This document shows, piece after piece, positions 1 through 9,600 of a stretch of DNA of 64,000 bases (position 1 is the stretch's first letter; each line of letters begins with the position of its first letter). A program made the position numbers and the translations under genes. The stretch is from PALSA-610 sp038213435 (GTDB taxonomy: Bacteria > Actinomycetota > Acidimicrobiia > IMCC26256 > PALSA-610), in assembly GCA_038213435.1 (NCBI GenBank), contig JBBQTI010000002.1, positions 1 to 64,000 of the forward strand, written 5' to 3'. Under the pieces are notes generated by a model. The model was not told the DNA's origin. It ran no database searches and saw nothing but the letters and a program-made list of their open reading frames with translations.

Positions 1-21
1 GTCGGTCGCTGAGCGCGACAA

Positions 22-85
22 GTGCCCTTCTCGTAAGGCATTCTTGGTGTTGCGACACAACAAGAAGCACCAACGAGAAAGGCAC
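22..85. repeat. Imperfect inverted repeat / hairpin upstream of transposase
   Basis: GTGCCCTTCTCGT at 22-34 pairs with ACGAGAAAGGCAC at 73-85 (one mismatch in 13). Nested inside, TTCTTG at 41-46 faces CAAGAA at 61-66. The distal arm contains the GAGAAAGG that serves as Shine-Dalgarno for the transposase at 93, so folding of the mRNA would hide the ribosome site. It may be an IS end, a translation-damping hairpin or both. Confidence 0.6.
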
Positions 86-92
86 CTGACAG

Positions 93-1454
93 ATGCACGT
101 TACCAGCACGATGCGGGCACGGATCGAGACCGGCGGCGACGGGGTCTGCGCGCATGTGGGACTGCATGCGTTGGGTCGTTTCGCCGACGCGCTCGGGTTG
201 GGTGCCGCGTTGTCGGCGCGGATCGTGCCGGCGGGGGAGCGGTTCCCGTTCCATGATCGCGGGAAGGTGTTGGTGCATGCGATGCTCACCCTCGCGGGTG
301 GCGGCGAAGCGTGTTCGGATGTCGAGTTCTTGCGGGCGCAGCCGGCGCTGTTCGGGCCGGTGCCGTCGGACTCGACGTTGTATCGCACCTACCGTCAGAT
401 CGACGCCGTGACGCTCGCGGGCTTGTGGGACGCGGTCGCATCGGTGCGCGCGGATGTGTGGGCGGCGGTCGATGCCGGCGAGGCGGTCGTGTTGGATATC
501 GACGGGTCGTTGGTCGAGATCCACTCCGAACACAAAGCCGGGACCGCACCGACCTACAAGGGCGGGTTCGGGTTCCATCCGATGTTCTGTTTCGCGGACA
601 TGACGGGCGAGACCCTCGCGGCGCTGTTGCGGCCCGGCAACGCGACCGCGAACTCGAGCGTCGATCACCTGTGCGTGTTGGACGCCGCGATCGGCCAGTT
701 GCCGGCTGAGATCGCGTCGGGCCATCACGACGGCGACGATCCCACGGCCGTGTCTCGGCCGGTGATGGTGCGCGCCGATTCCGCGGGAGCGACCCGCGGG
801 TTCGTGTGGGGCTGTCGTGACCGCAATGTCGGGTTCGCGGTCGTGGCCCGCAAAAACGCCCGTATTCACGCCGCGATCTCCAAGATCGCTGACCACGATG
901 ACCGCTGGACACCCGCGCTCACCCAGACTGGTGACGAACGGTGTGGCGCCGCGGTGTGTGAGGTCACCGACCTTGTCGACCTGTCCGCGTGGCCGCCCGG
1001 CACGCGTCTGATCGTGCGCCGCGAACCGTTACATCCCGGCGCGCAGCAGTCGCTGTTCCCCTCGTTGGAGTTCCGTTACTGGGGCCACTACACCGACCAG
1101 CCCGGTGACCCCGTCACCCTCGATCAACACATGCGCGCCCACGCGCACGTCGAAGACCACATCCGCCGATTGAAGGACTCGGGTCTGGACCGGTTCCCGT
1201 TCGTTGATCTCGACGCCAACCGGGCCCGCCTCGCGATTGTCGCGTTCGCTGCCGATCTGGTGCGCTGGTTCCAACTCGTCTGCCTGGACGGACCACTCGC
1301 GATCGCGGAACCGAAAACGTTGCGTTGGCAGCTCTGGCACACCCCCGCCCGCATCGTCCGCCGCGCCCGCCAACACATCGTGAGGATCATCGACGACTGG
1401 CCCACCGCCAACGCGTTGCTCCACGCCTACCGACAAATCGCGCTACTCACCTGA
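93..1454 (+). CDS. IS1380-family DDE transposase
   Basis: Encodes a 453-residue transposase of the usual IS1380 length, expected to cut and rejoin element ends by DDE chemistry. Visible landmarks are LDIDGSLVE near residue 135 (first Asp), the family signature APTYKGGFGFHP near residue 155, RADSAG near 228 (second Asp) and HVEDHIRRLK near 352 (Glu), followed by the basic C-terminal region typical of the family. The start at 93 is preceded by GAGAAAGG about 10 nt upstream. No frameshift is visible, so the gene looks intact. No second IS gene is present nearby. Confidence 0.9.
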   Translation: MHVTSTMRARIETGGDGVCAHVGLHALGRFADALGLGAALSARIVPAGERFPFHDRGKVLVHAMLTLAGGGEACSDVEFLRAQPALFGPVPSDSTLYRTYRQIDAVTLAGLWDAVASVRADVWAAVDAGEAVVLDIDGSLVEIHSEHKAGTAPTYKGGFGFHPMFCFADMTGETLAALLRPGNATANSSVDHLCVLDAAIGQLPAEIASGHHDGDDPTAVSRPVMVRADSAGATRGFVWGCRDRNVGFAVVARKNARIHAAISKIADHDDRWTPALTQTGDERCGAAVCEVTDLVDLSAWPPGTRLIVRREPLHPGAQQSLFPSLEFRYWGHYTDQPGDPVTLDQHMRAHAHVEDHIRRLKDSGLDRFPFVDLDANRARLAIVAFAADLVRWFQLVCLDGPLAIAEPKTLRWQLWHTPARIVRRARQHIVRIIDDWPTANALLHAYRQIALLT

Positions 1455-1641
1455 CATCACGCCACGCCCACCGAATGCGGCATCGCGTGACCGCGCACGC
1501 CCCAACGCGTCCCAAACCCGCCCGACAGCCGCTCCCCGCCCACCCGATGCTGCCCTCGACGTGCGCACCGCCGAGAACCGAGCTCCAACACGCCCACAAC
1601 TCCATCGGAAACCGCTACAGAGTTCTCGTGAACGATCGGGG

Positions 1642-2655
1642 TTATGCATCCGCGTCATGGGCGCTGTCGACCGCGTCGACGAATTGAAGAACGCGCTGGT
1701 TGAAAAGGTCTGGTCTTTCGACGGGGAGCATGTGTCCTGCATCGGTGACGATCTCGACCTCGACGTTGGAGACCAGGCGCCGTAGCCGTTCCGCGGCGCG
1801 CGCCGAGTTCGTGAGCGGACTACGGGATCCGAAGAGTACGAGCGTCGGAGTCCGAATCGAACTCAACTGCGCGTCGGTGAGTCGCCGCGGTGGCGGCTGT
1901 TTTCCGAGGAAGGTCCGAAGTCCGTCCACCGAAAGGTCCAACAGTGGTTGTGTGGGAACCGAGCCGTTGTTGAGCAGTCGGAGCATGCGGAGCAGCGCTC
2001 GATCGGATTTGCCAATTGTCGCGATGATCGCGTCGGGCGCGATCTGGATGATCAGTTTGGCTCTCGGTCTCAGAATGGCGCCCGGCGGGTCAACCGAGGT
2101 AACGCTCGCGAGACGTTCGGGCCTCCGAACCGCTTGATTCAGCGCGCCCCAGCCACCGTAGGACAGACCGACAAGATGAACGCGATGTGCTCCGAGTTCG
2201 CGAAGCAGCTCGTCGAGCCATCCTGCGAATTCGCTCGCACCGCCAATGCGTGTCGTCTGTCTGCTTCGTCCGACATCGCCAATCCTGTCGATGGCCAACA
2301 CCGGGTGACGCGCGCCCAACGCGCCGACATTGCCCCACCACGACGCTGCAGAGACCGCTATTGCGGGCAATAAGACAATGGGAACGCCGGTCGACGAACC
2401 GCAGGACAGCACGTGGGTCTTGCCGTACCGAGTGTCGACGTCGAGTTGTTTGGGTGCGGACGGCCACGCCCCGAGCGCCCGGTCATAGGCAGCCAGAAAC
2501 CGGCTCTCTGCGGCCGGATTCCGAAACCGGCCTATTCGGCCTGCATCTCCCGTCCCGAAGACCTCGTACGCGAGGCACTTCCCATGCCGCTCCACATACC
2601 GGACCTCGGCGTCGTGCACGACTGTCAGTCTTGCCCGATCCCAACCGACGCGCAC
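1642..2655 (-). CDS. Chimeric alpha/beta-hydrolase lacking the usual catalytic acid
   Basis: A 337-residue alpha/beta-hydrolase-fold protein. The main body (from about residue 46) resembles short carboxylesterases: an AAYDRALGAWP entry segment, GLSYGG nucleophile elbow and a C-terminal DAGHMLP with the catalytic His. The strand that normally carries the acid (GxxDP) reads FGSRSPL, so both usual Asp positions are Ser. The first 40 residues (RYVERHGKCLAYEVFGTGD) match the N-terminus of a different hydrolase group often linked to adenylate cyclases, suggesting a fusion of two gene starts. GTG start with a G-rich SD. The gene converges on the IS and its stop lies at the presumed IS edge. Function unknown; possibly decaying. 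Confidence 0.7.
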   Translation of the reverse strand: MRVGWDRARLTVVHDAEVRYVERHGKCLAYEVFGTGDAGRIGRFRNPAAESRFLAAYDRALGAWPSAPKQLDVDTRYGKTHVLSCGSSTGVPIVLLPAIAVSAASWWGNVGALGARHPVLAIDRIGDVGRSRQTTRIGGASEFAGWLDELLRELGAHRVHLVGLSYGGWGALNQAVRRPERLASVTSVDPPGAILRPRAKLIIQIAPDAIIATIGKSDRALLRMLRLLNNGSVPTQPLLDLSVDGLRTFLGKQPPPRRLTDAQLSSIRTPTLVLFGSRSPLTNSARAAERLRRLVSNVEVEIVTDAGHMLPVERPDLFNQRVLQFVDAVDSAHDADA

Positions 2656-2791
2656 GACCCCCCAGCGAGCGCAGGATGCCCGCTCTGGCGCTCTTATGCG
2701 AGGTGGTCATTGCGGTCGTCGGCCCTGATGGTGTCGGGCCGTCGCGGTCGGGACCGTCGGCGTTCCCGGAATAGAGCTGGGAGATTCCTAC

Positions 2792-3429
2792 ATGCTGGTA
2801 GTGAGCCCGACAACCGCTTTGGCCGTCCACGATGAGATGTTCACATCCGAGGGGCAGGTTGCGCTGTGTGGTTTCTTGGACGGGTACTCCGGACTGACCC
2901 GCGACGCGTATGGTTCGATCTTCGTCAATACTCGCAATGGTGCGCAGACCATCGCATCTCGATGTTCGGTGCGCGTCGCGCCGACGTCGAACGGTTCGGT
3001 CGTCACGTCCAAGCCATCGGACGGGCCCGCGCCACGGTCGCCCGTCGGCTCTGCACGATCGCCCTCTTCTACCGCTACTCCGAAGAAGAAGGCCTCATCC
3101 CGACCTCCCCGGCCGTGCATGTCCGGCGACCCAGACTCGACTACGAATCACACGAGACCGGACTCGACCGCAACGAAGTCGACGCGATGCTCGTCGCGGC
3201 CGGACTCGCGAACCCGCGCGACCATGCACTCATCTCGCTCCTCGCACTCAACGGGCTGCGGGTGTCCGAAGCGACCGGCGCCGACATCAAAGGCCTGGGC
3301 CTCGAACGCAGGCGCCGCACCTCACCATCCAGCGCAACGGCGGCAAGATCGTCACCGTCCGCTCCCACCCCGGAGGAGCTCGTACGCATGCTCGTCGACG
3401 TCGAAGCGGCTGCGTGCGTCGGTGGGTGA
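2792..3429 (+). pseudogene. Frameshifted and truncated tyrosine recombinase (integrase)
   Basis: Remnant of a site-specific tyrosine recombinase. The N-terminal part (LCGFLDGYSGLTRDAY) is in the frame starting at 2792. After 2911 the similarity moves to the next frame (FDLRQYSQWCADH, then GRARATVARRL and LALNGLRVSEA with the first catalytic Arg). Near 3319-3321 it shifts again (LTIQRNGGKIVTV). Each shift is explained by loss of one base. The catalytic second half with the HxxR, His and Tyr residues is missing, and the remnant runs into a 7-bp tandem repeat. It cannot encode an active recombinase. Confidence 0.85.
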
Positions 3430-3430
3430 G

Positions 3431-3464
3431 GCTCGACGCTCGACGCTCGACGCTCGACGCTCGG
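3431..3464. repeat. 7-bp tandem repeat (GCTCGAC, 4 copies plus partial)
   Basis: GCTCGAC occurs four times head to tail from 3431 to 3458, followed by GCTCGG. It starts 2 bp after the stop of the integrase remnant, exactly where homology to the recombinase is lost, so it marks a rearrangement or slippage point. Confidence 0.9.
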
Positions 3465-3518
3465 CAGCTCGAGCGGTTGACCTCGCAGCTGCTCCGAGCG
3501 CCCGATGCGACCGCTCTG

Positions 3519-4160
3519 TCACATGCCGAACCGCACTCGCGCGACGGCCTTCGCAGCCTCCGCAGGGCCGCTGACTTCGACTTTGGCCGCGCCCTGACGC
3601 CCAAAGAGGTAGAGCAACAGCTCGCCCGGCAATCCAATCAGGCGCACGGTCGGCTTTCCTCGACGTGCCCGCAGGATCTGGGCCGTGCCCGCCCACTCGA
3701 GCTCGAGCCCTACGCCGCGCAGTCGCCTGGCGAGGAACCACGGCGCCAAGCCGACGTTGCGCCACAGCGCTTCGTCCAACGCGGCGGCACTCGCCCGTGG
3801 ATCAAGTCCGTTGGCTCTGCGGACATCCTCGTGGTGAACGAAGAACTCGTTGAGGTTCGGGACGCGGCGCACCCACCCGATCCGAAAGAACCCGCGCGGC
3901 GGTCCCGATCGAATCGTCGTGAGTAGGGCGGCATAGTCCGTCCGAGTAAGCGCGTTTCTGCGTCGTTCTGCAAAGCGGCCCCATGCACCGGGCACTACGA
4001 GCCCCGGTGCAGCGCCGTAATCGTGCTCGCGCATGACGAGATGCGCCGCGAGATCGCGCGTCGTCCACGGCTCGAGAAGCGTTGGCGCCTCGGGGCCCAG
4101 CTCGTTCATTAGGTCGCACAACATTTCGCGTTCCATGGCGTCCAAGCAAAAGTCAGTCAT
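3519..4160 (-). CDS. TIGR03085/DinB-like mycothiol-type metalloenzyme family protein
   Basis: A 213-residue protein of the maleylpyruvate-isomerase/DinB-like four-helix family (TIGR03085 type), common in actinobacteria. Putative metal ligands are the His of DLAAHLV near residue 46 and the FFVHHEDVRRA motif near residue 111. Members are thought to bind a divalent metal and often a small thiol such as mycothiol, but the substrate here is unknown. The ATG at 4160 is preferred over one at 4178 because GGAGA lies about 10 nt upstream of it. It reads towards the integrase remnant. Confidence 0.75.
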   Translation of the reverse strand: MTDFCLDAMEREMLCDLMNELGPEAPTLLEPWTTRDLAAHLVMREHDYGAAPGLVVPGAWGRFAERRRNALTRTDYAALLTTIRSGPPRGFFRIGWVRRVPNLNEFFVHHEDVRRANGLDPRASAAALDEALWRNVGLAPWFLARRLRGVGLELEWAGTAQILRARRGKPTVRLIGLPGELLLYLFGRQGAAKVEVSGPAEAAKAVARVRFGM

Positions 4161-4294
4161 TGGTGGTCTGTCTCCCATCCATCAACCGTGAGATGCGCAC
4201 GCGACACATTGCCCGATCCGGCGTCGCACGGTCTCGGGCGGTTCAGAGCGCCGATCGGCGGGTCCCTGCGCGCGTCGGTTCGCGAGACGGGCGT

Positions 4295-5146
4295 CTAGAA
4301 CGCGCGGGCGAGGCCGGTGCTGATGCGCGGTATCTCGGTGATCATGCTGATGTGACCATGCTCGGGGAACATGTCGAATGTCGATCCCTCGATGATCTCC
4401 GCGGTGTGGCGACCGTGGCTCACGGGCGCCAGTGTGTCCTGCTCACCGTGGTACACGTGGACCTCGCAGGTAATACTCGCGACGTCGAACGGCCACGCTC
4501 GGCCCTGTACGGTGATGTCCTGAGCGAAACCACCGACGCCTGGTCGGAAGGCTTCGGCGAACGTCGGCATGATCCCGGCCATGAACGCCTCGTCCGCGAA
4601 TAACGCCGTGTCAGGCGGCGAGAGTTCGAGCGGGTAGTCGAAGAATCGAGCGCCGTCGATGCCGTAGCGGTCTTCGCACCAGGCCAATGCCTTCTCCTCG
4701 TCGCCGATACGCATGATCGTTTTCTCGTCGTCATCGGGGAATTCGTCGTACGCCTTGCTCCAGCCCATGTCGGTGACACCCGCGATCGACGCGGCAGCAA
4801 CGATGCGATCGCCGAGCAACGCAGCGCAGGCGGCGACATACGGCCCGCCCGACGAGAGTCCCATCACCGCGAATCGGTCGATGCCGAGGTGATCTGCGAG
4901 CGCGGCCATGTCCCGCGGCCATTCCGACATCGAACGGCGTGGACACGGAGACGATCCGCCGTACCCCGGCCGGTCCGAGGACAGGACGCGTACGCCCGCG
5001 GCGGCGAACTCGTCTTCCATCCATGCGACGTCGAGCCGACCGCCCGGCGCTCCGTGGAAGTAGAAAATCGGTAACCCATCGGGCGCGCCCGCGTCGGTAA
5101 AGGCGAGCGTCCTCCCATCGGCCAGCTGCGTCGAGCGATCAATCAC
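4295..5146 (-). CDS. Alpha/beta-fold hydrolase
   Basis: A 283-residue alpha/beta-hydrolase with all landmarks: HGAPGG oxyanion-hole loop near residue 31, GLSSGG nucleophile elbow (Ser near residue 97), HGEQDTLAP carrying the acid and EHGH with the catalytic His close to the C-terminus. No signal peptide, so cytosolic. Starts at GTG with a GAGGGGG Shine-Dalgarno just upstream. Substrate cannot be inferred; general esterase or peptidase-like activity is likely. Confidence 0.85.
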   Translation of the reverse strand: MIDRSTQLADGRTLAFTDAGAPDGLPIFYFHGAPGGRLDVAWMEDEFAAAGVRVLSSDRPGYGGSSPCPRRSMSEWPRDMAALADHLGIDRFAVMGLSSGGPYVAACAALLGDRIVAAASIAGVTDMGWSKAYDEFPDDDEKTIMRIGDEEKALAWCEDRYGIDGARFFDYPLELSPPDTALFADEAFMAGIMPTFAEAFRPGVGGFAQDITVQGRAWPFDVASITCEVHVYHGEQDTLAPVSHGRHTAEIIEGSTFDMFPEHGHISMITEIPRISTGLARAF

Positions 5147-5410
5147 GCGGCCCCCTCGTGCTCAAATGACGAATGCATGATGCCCGATCAGGCGCAGTTC
5201 TGGCGAGCACGGATCGGTCATGGCCTCGGCGAGTTACCCTCTGCTGAAGCGACCGGCGCCGGACTCGCGCTCCTCGCCTCCGTGGCCATCACGATGACGA
5301 GCGCGATCGCGCTCGGCACTGCGAGAGCCGCGGCTCCTCGCAGGGCCGACGACGGACTCGATGCACCCCCTGGAGCATGAGAGGTCTCCTGTCGAGTACG
5401 GATCAGGCAT

Positions 5411-5800
5411 TCATGAGCTCTCCGGTCCCACGCTTGCGAGTGGCGACCCGACCCGATGCAGCGTGCCGTCGGCATCCACGAAGCCAAACTCGCGTAGTCC
5501 GTACTCGGTGTCGTGCAGATCACCGAGACGACCCTCGACTCCGGATCTCGCCCACTCCGCGTGGACAGCATCGGCGTCCGAGACGTACAGGTACACGTGG
5601 GCACCAGTTCGCTTCGGCTCATGCTCGCTCCATTCGGTGATGTGCAGCGAGACGTGGTCACGTTCGACGAAGCCGTACCGTGCACCGCCCTCGTACGACT
5701 CGATGCTGAACCCAAGCCTCTGGTATCGATCGAGCGCGGCATCGACATCGAGCACCGGGATCACGGGTGCGACACGTTCGAACGTGATCGACGCGTTCAC
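5411..5800 (-). CDS. VOC-family (glyoxalase/bleomycin-resistance fold) protein
   Basis: A 129-residue vicinal-oxygen-chelate fold protein: paired beta-alpha-beta-beta-beta halves with VIPVLDVDAALDRYQRLGF at the N-terminus and LREFGFVDADGTLHRVG at the C-terminus. Such proteins are small lyases, dioxygenases or drug-binding proteins; no specific substrate is indicated. The GTG at 5800 is chosen because GGGGAG lies 5 nt upstream; an in-frame ATG exists at 5818. Confidence 0.75.
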   Translation of the reverse strand: MNASITFERVAPVIPVLDVDAALDRYQRLGFSIESYEGGARYGFVERDHVSLHITEWSEHEPKRTGAHVYLYVSDADAVHAEWARSGVEGRLGDLHDTEYGLREFGFVDADGTLHRVGSPLASVGPESS

Positions 5801-6095
5801 GAGGACTCCCCAATCCATCGAGCCGAGTGAGTATGGCGGGGGTTGAAACCAAACAGCGGAATCAGGCGTCGTTCCTGGTTACCTACACGAACGCGCGCAC
5901 CGCAGGTCCGCGGCGACGAGACCCGTCTTGGCTCCCAGGTCATGATTCTCGACCCGACCTGGGTGCGAGTGTCGGCACGCGCGCGGGCGCCGGCGCGAGA
6001 TCTGTATGGTCCACTGCCCGTCCGCTTACCTGGACGAGGACGACCGAGCGATTTAGGGTGCGACGGGACACCGCAACCCCCATGGAGGACACAGT

Positions 6096-6521
6096 ATGCG
6101 CATTCGTCACATAGTTACCGGATCGGCCATAGTCGTCGGCTCCGTCGTTCTCGCGTCACCTGCACTCGCCGACCCGATTGGTGCAAAGAACGCGTTTGTG
6201 TTCGACGCGACGTGCGGCACCCGGACTGTTCAAATCGTCGCCAACAGCGCGAACGGTGGAGGTCAGGGTGCGCAGGATCAGACGACTGCCGAGTTCACCC
6301 CGGGGCTCGTCGTCGGAACGAACGAAGTCTTGCACCCGACCGTGTTCGATCTCACGTTCACGTTCACGCCTGCAGACGGCAGCCCGCCGCAATCGTTCAC
6401 CGATACCTCATCGCGGAAGAATCAGACCGGCGATGTGACGTGCCAAATCGACGCGAGTCAGACCGACGACCAAGGCAATACGTTCTCGATCGTCGGATCC
6501 GTGACCGGATGGATCAGCTGA
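6096..6521 (+). CDS. Secreted protein of unknown function
   Basis: A 141-residue protein with an N-terminal signal peptide (MRIRHIVTGSAIVVGSVVLA, cleavage likely after ALA near residue 25) and a mature domain of about 115 residues rich in Thr, Asp and Gly with two Cys (TCGTRTVQIV and VTCQIDAS), which could form a disulfide in a small beta-sandwich. GGAGG lies about 7 nt upstream of the ATG. No family recognised. A strong hairpin terminator follows. Confidence 0.7.
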   Translation: MRIRHIVTGSAIVVGSVVLASPALADPIGAKNAFVFDATCGTRTVQIVANSANGGGQGAQDQTTAEFTPGLVVGTNEVLHPTVFDLTFTFTPADGSPPQSFTDTSSRKNQTGDVTCQIDASQTDDQGNTFSIVGSVTGWIS

Positions 6522-6536
6522 CCTTGGACGGGTTCG

Positions 6537-6579
6537 CATAGAGGAAGGCCGGGACGACGTGACCTGGCCTTCCTCTATG
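6537..6579. terminator. Bidirectional hairpin terminator
   Basis: CATAGAGGAAGGCC at 6537-6550 is perfectly complementary to GGCCTTCCTCTATG at 6566-6579, with a 15-nt loop. It sits between two convergent genes (ends at 6521 and 6607), as expected for a terminator serving both. Confidence 0.85.
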
Positions 6580-6606
6580 TCGACGGTGAACCGGCACGAA
6601 CCTCCG

Positions 6607-9600
6607 CTATGAGAGACCGGTCACGTTCACTGTGGTGGGCGAGTTGGTGGTGGTGCCGTTGCCGAGCTGCCCCGAACCGTTCAGTCCCCAGCACTTGACG
6701 CTGCCGACCGCGAGAACCGCGCACGAATGCGATGCACCGGCGACGGTCGCGACCACACCCGTCAGACCGCTCACCGTGACCGGCGTCGAGTTGTTCGTGG
6801 TGGTGCCGTTGCCCAACTGCCCCGACGTGTTCGCCCCCCAGCATTTCGCGGAGCCGTTCGCCAGCTGCACGCATGAATGCGCGAGTCCCGCAGTGAGAGC
6901 GACGCCGCCGTCGAGGCCGGTTATCCCGACGGGGGTCGACGCGTCGGCGGTTGACCCATTGCCCAACTGCCCGTAGCCGTTGGCGCCCCAACACGTGACC
7001 ATGCCGTTCGCCCGGAGCGCACACGTGTGGTTGTTTCCAACGGTCACCGTCAGCACATTGATCAAACCACTGACGACGACCGGTGTGGATGAGTTGGAGT
7101 TGGTGCCATTGCCGAGCTGGCCAGACGTGTTGGCGCCCCAGCACTTGATGGTGCCGTTCGTCAGATGTGCGCACGAATGCGCGCCGCCCGCCGAGATGGT
7201 GTCGACGCCCAAGAGGCCGGTCACGATCACTGGCGTGGACGAGTTGGTGGTGCTGCCGTTTCCCAACTGGCCGGAACTGTTGGCGCCCCAGCACGTGACG
7301 GTCCGGCCCACCGAGAGCGCGCACGAGTGAGAGCCGCCGGCCGTGATCGCGACCGCATTGGACAACCCACTCACGCTCACCGGCGTCGACGAATTGCTGT
7401 TGGTGCCATTGCCCAACTGGCCCCCGGCGTTGGCGCCCCAACATTTGACAGTCCCGCCGACCGACAACGCGCACGAGTGAGACCCGCCGGCCGTGATCGC
7501 GACCGCATTCGACAACCCGCTCACGCTCACCGGCGTCGACGAATTGCTGTTGGTGCCGTTGCCCAACTGGCCGGAACTGTCGGCGCCCCAACACTTGGCA
7601 GTCCCGCCGGTCATCAACGCGCAGGAATGGGAGCCGCCCGCGGCGACTGTTACCGGATTGGTGCCGAGACTCAGGTCGGCAGCCGCGCCGGGCGTCGACG
7701 TGTTGGTGGTCGTGCCGTTGCCCAACTGGCCGTAGAAGTCGTCGCCCCAACATTTGGCGGTCCCGTTCGTCAGCAACGCGCATGCATGTGACGCGCCGGC
7801 GGCAATGGCGATGCCGGAGGTGAGGCCGCTGACGCGGACCGGTGTCGTCGCGAGCGTGCCCGACGGCCAGCCGAGCTGGCCGGCGATGTCGTCACCCCAG
7901 CAGCGCCCGGTCCCGTCTGTCAGCAACGCGCACGAATAGAAGCCGCCCGCGGTGATCGCCGCGGCGCCGGTGAGATTGCTCACTGCGACCGGGGTCGACC
8001 GGTCGGTGGTGGCGCCATTACCGAGCTGGCCGGTGGTGTTGGCGCCCCAGCACCTGACAGTCCCGCCCGTGAGCGATGCGCAGGAGTGATAGGTGCCCGC
8101 CGCAATCTCGGCGACGCCGTTGAGGCCGCTCACGGGTACCGGCGTCGACGTGTTGGTGGTGCTGCCGTTTCCCAACTGGCCGTGTTGATTGCGGCCCCAA
8201 CACTGCACGGTTCCGTTCCCCATCAGCACGCACGAATGCGCAAAGCCCCCGGTGACGGCGACCACACCGCTGAGCCCGGTCACTACGACCGGCGTCGACC
8301 TGTCGGCGGTGGTGCCGTCGCCCAACTGACCATGATGGTTGCGGCCCCAGCACTTGACGGTCCCATTCGTCATCAGCGCGCACGAATGCGCCGCACCGGT
8401 GGTGATGGCGTTCACCCCGGTGAGGCCGGTCACTGCGACCGGCGTCGACCGGTTGCTGGTTGTGCCGTCGCCCAACTGGCCGGAACTGTTGGCGCCCCAG
8501 CACTTGACGGTCCCGGCGGTCAACAACGCGCAGGAGTGAGAGCTCCCGGTCGCAATCGCGGCAACCCCGCTGAGGCCGCTCACCGGTACCGGGGTCGACG
8601 TGTTGGTGGTGCTGCCGTTTCCCAGCTGGCCGGTGGTATTCCCGCCCCAGCACTTGACGGTCCCGTCCGTCTTCAGGGCGCACGAATGGGAACCGCCTGC
8701 CGCGACCGCGGCGACGCCGGTGATGCCGCTCACGAGCACTGGCGTCGACGTGTTGGTGGTGGTCCCGTCGCCCAACTGCCCGTAGAAATTGCGGCCCCAA
8801 CACCTGACGGTCCCGTTCGCCAACAGCGCGCACGAATGCTGCGAACCAGTGGCGATGGCGGCGACGCCAGTGAGGCCGCTCACCGCGACCGGGGTCGATG
8901 ACATCGTGAGACTGCCGTTGCCCAGATCACCGAAAGAGTTACTGCCCCAGCATCTGACCGTGCCGTTCGCCACGAGCGCGCACACATGACCGACGGCCCC
9001 GGCAATCGCGTTCACGCCCGAGAGTCCGCTCACCGTGGTCGGTATCGACGAGTCGGTGGTCGTGCCGTTGCCGAGCTCACCGGAACTGTTGCGACCCCAG
9101 CACGTGACCGTGCCGTTCCGCATCAGCGCGCACGAATGCGTAAGACCCCCCGTGATGGCGACGACAGCGCTCAGGCCGCTGACCGCGACGGGTGTCGAGG
9201 AGTTCGTCGTCGTGCCGTTGCCCAACTGACCGTCGTAGTTGCCGCCCCAGCACGTGACGGTCCCACTCGCCCTCAGCGCGCACGAGTGCGCGACATTCCC
9301 CGTGATCGCGATCGCGATCACGCCGGTGAGGCCACTCACCGCTACGGGCGTCGACGCGTTGGTGGTCGTGCCGTTGCCCAGCTGGCCGTAGAGGTTGTTC
9401 CCCCAGCATTTCACGGTCCCATTCGCGACGAGGGCGCACGAATGCATGTCGCCGGTCGCGATGGCGACCACACTGCTGAGGCCACTCACCGCAACCGGTA
9501 GCGAAGAGTTGGCGGTGGTGCCGTTGCCCAACCCACCGTAGACGTTGTAGCCCCAGCACTTGACGGTCCCACTCGCCAGCAGCGCGCACGAATGCGCGCC

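Larger units (their letters stand above)
1..1641 (+). mobile_element. IS1380-family insertion sequence, ends not resolved
   Basis: The transposase at 93-1454 defines the element. The left flank carries a strong imperfect hairpin (22-85). The right flank (1455-1641) holds no gene and runs directly to the stop codon of the inward-facing hydrolase at 1642. I could not match terminal inverted repeats or a target duplication between the flanks, so both limits are approximate and the left end may lie outside the window. Confidence 0.4.

Noticed and set aside
5177..5380. Possible 67-residue plus-strand protein with a hydrophobic stretch
   Set aside because: No SD or -10 at the right place, poor composition outside the hydrophobic part, and no family.
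5827..6541. Plus-strand open frames upstream of and overlapping the secreted protein at 6096
   Set aside because: Arg/Pro/Thr-rich composition without domains; the signal-peptide protein with a good SD explains the region.
7165..9501. Long plus-strand open frames across the RCC1 gene (for example 7165-7791, 8086-8901, 8986-9501)
   Set aside because: They are low-complexity antisense shadows of the periodic, stop-poor repeat gene and show no family features.
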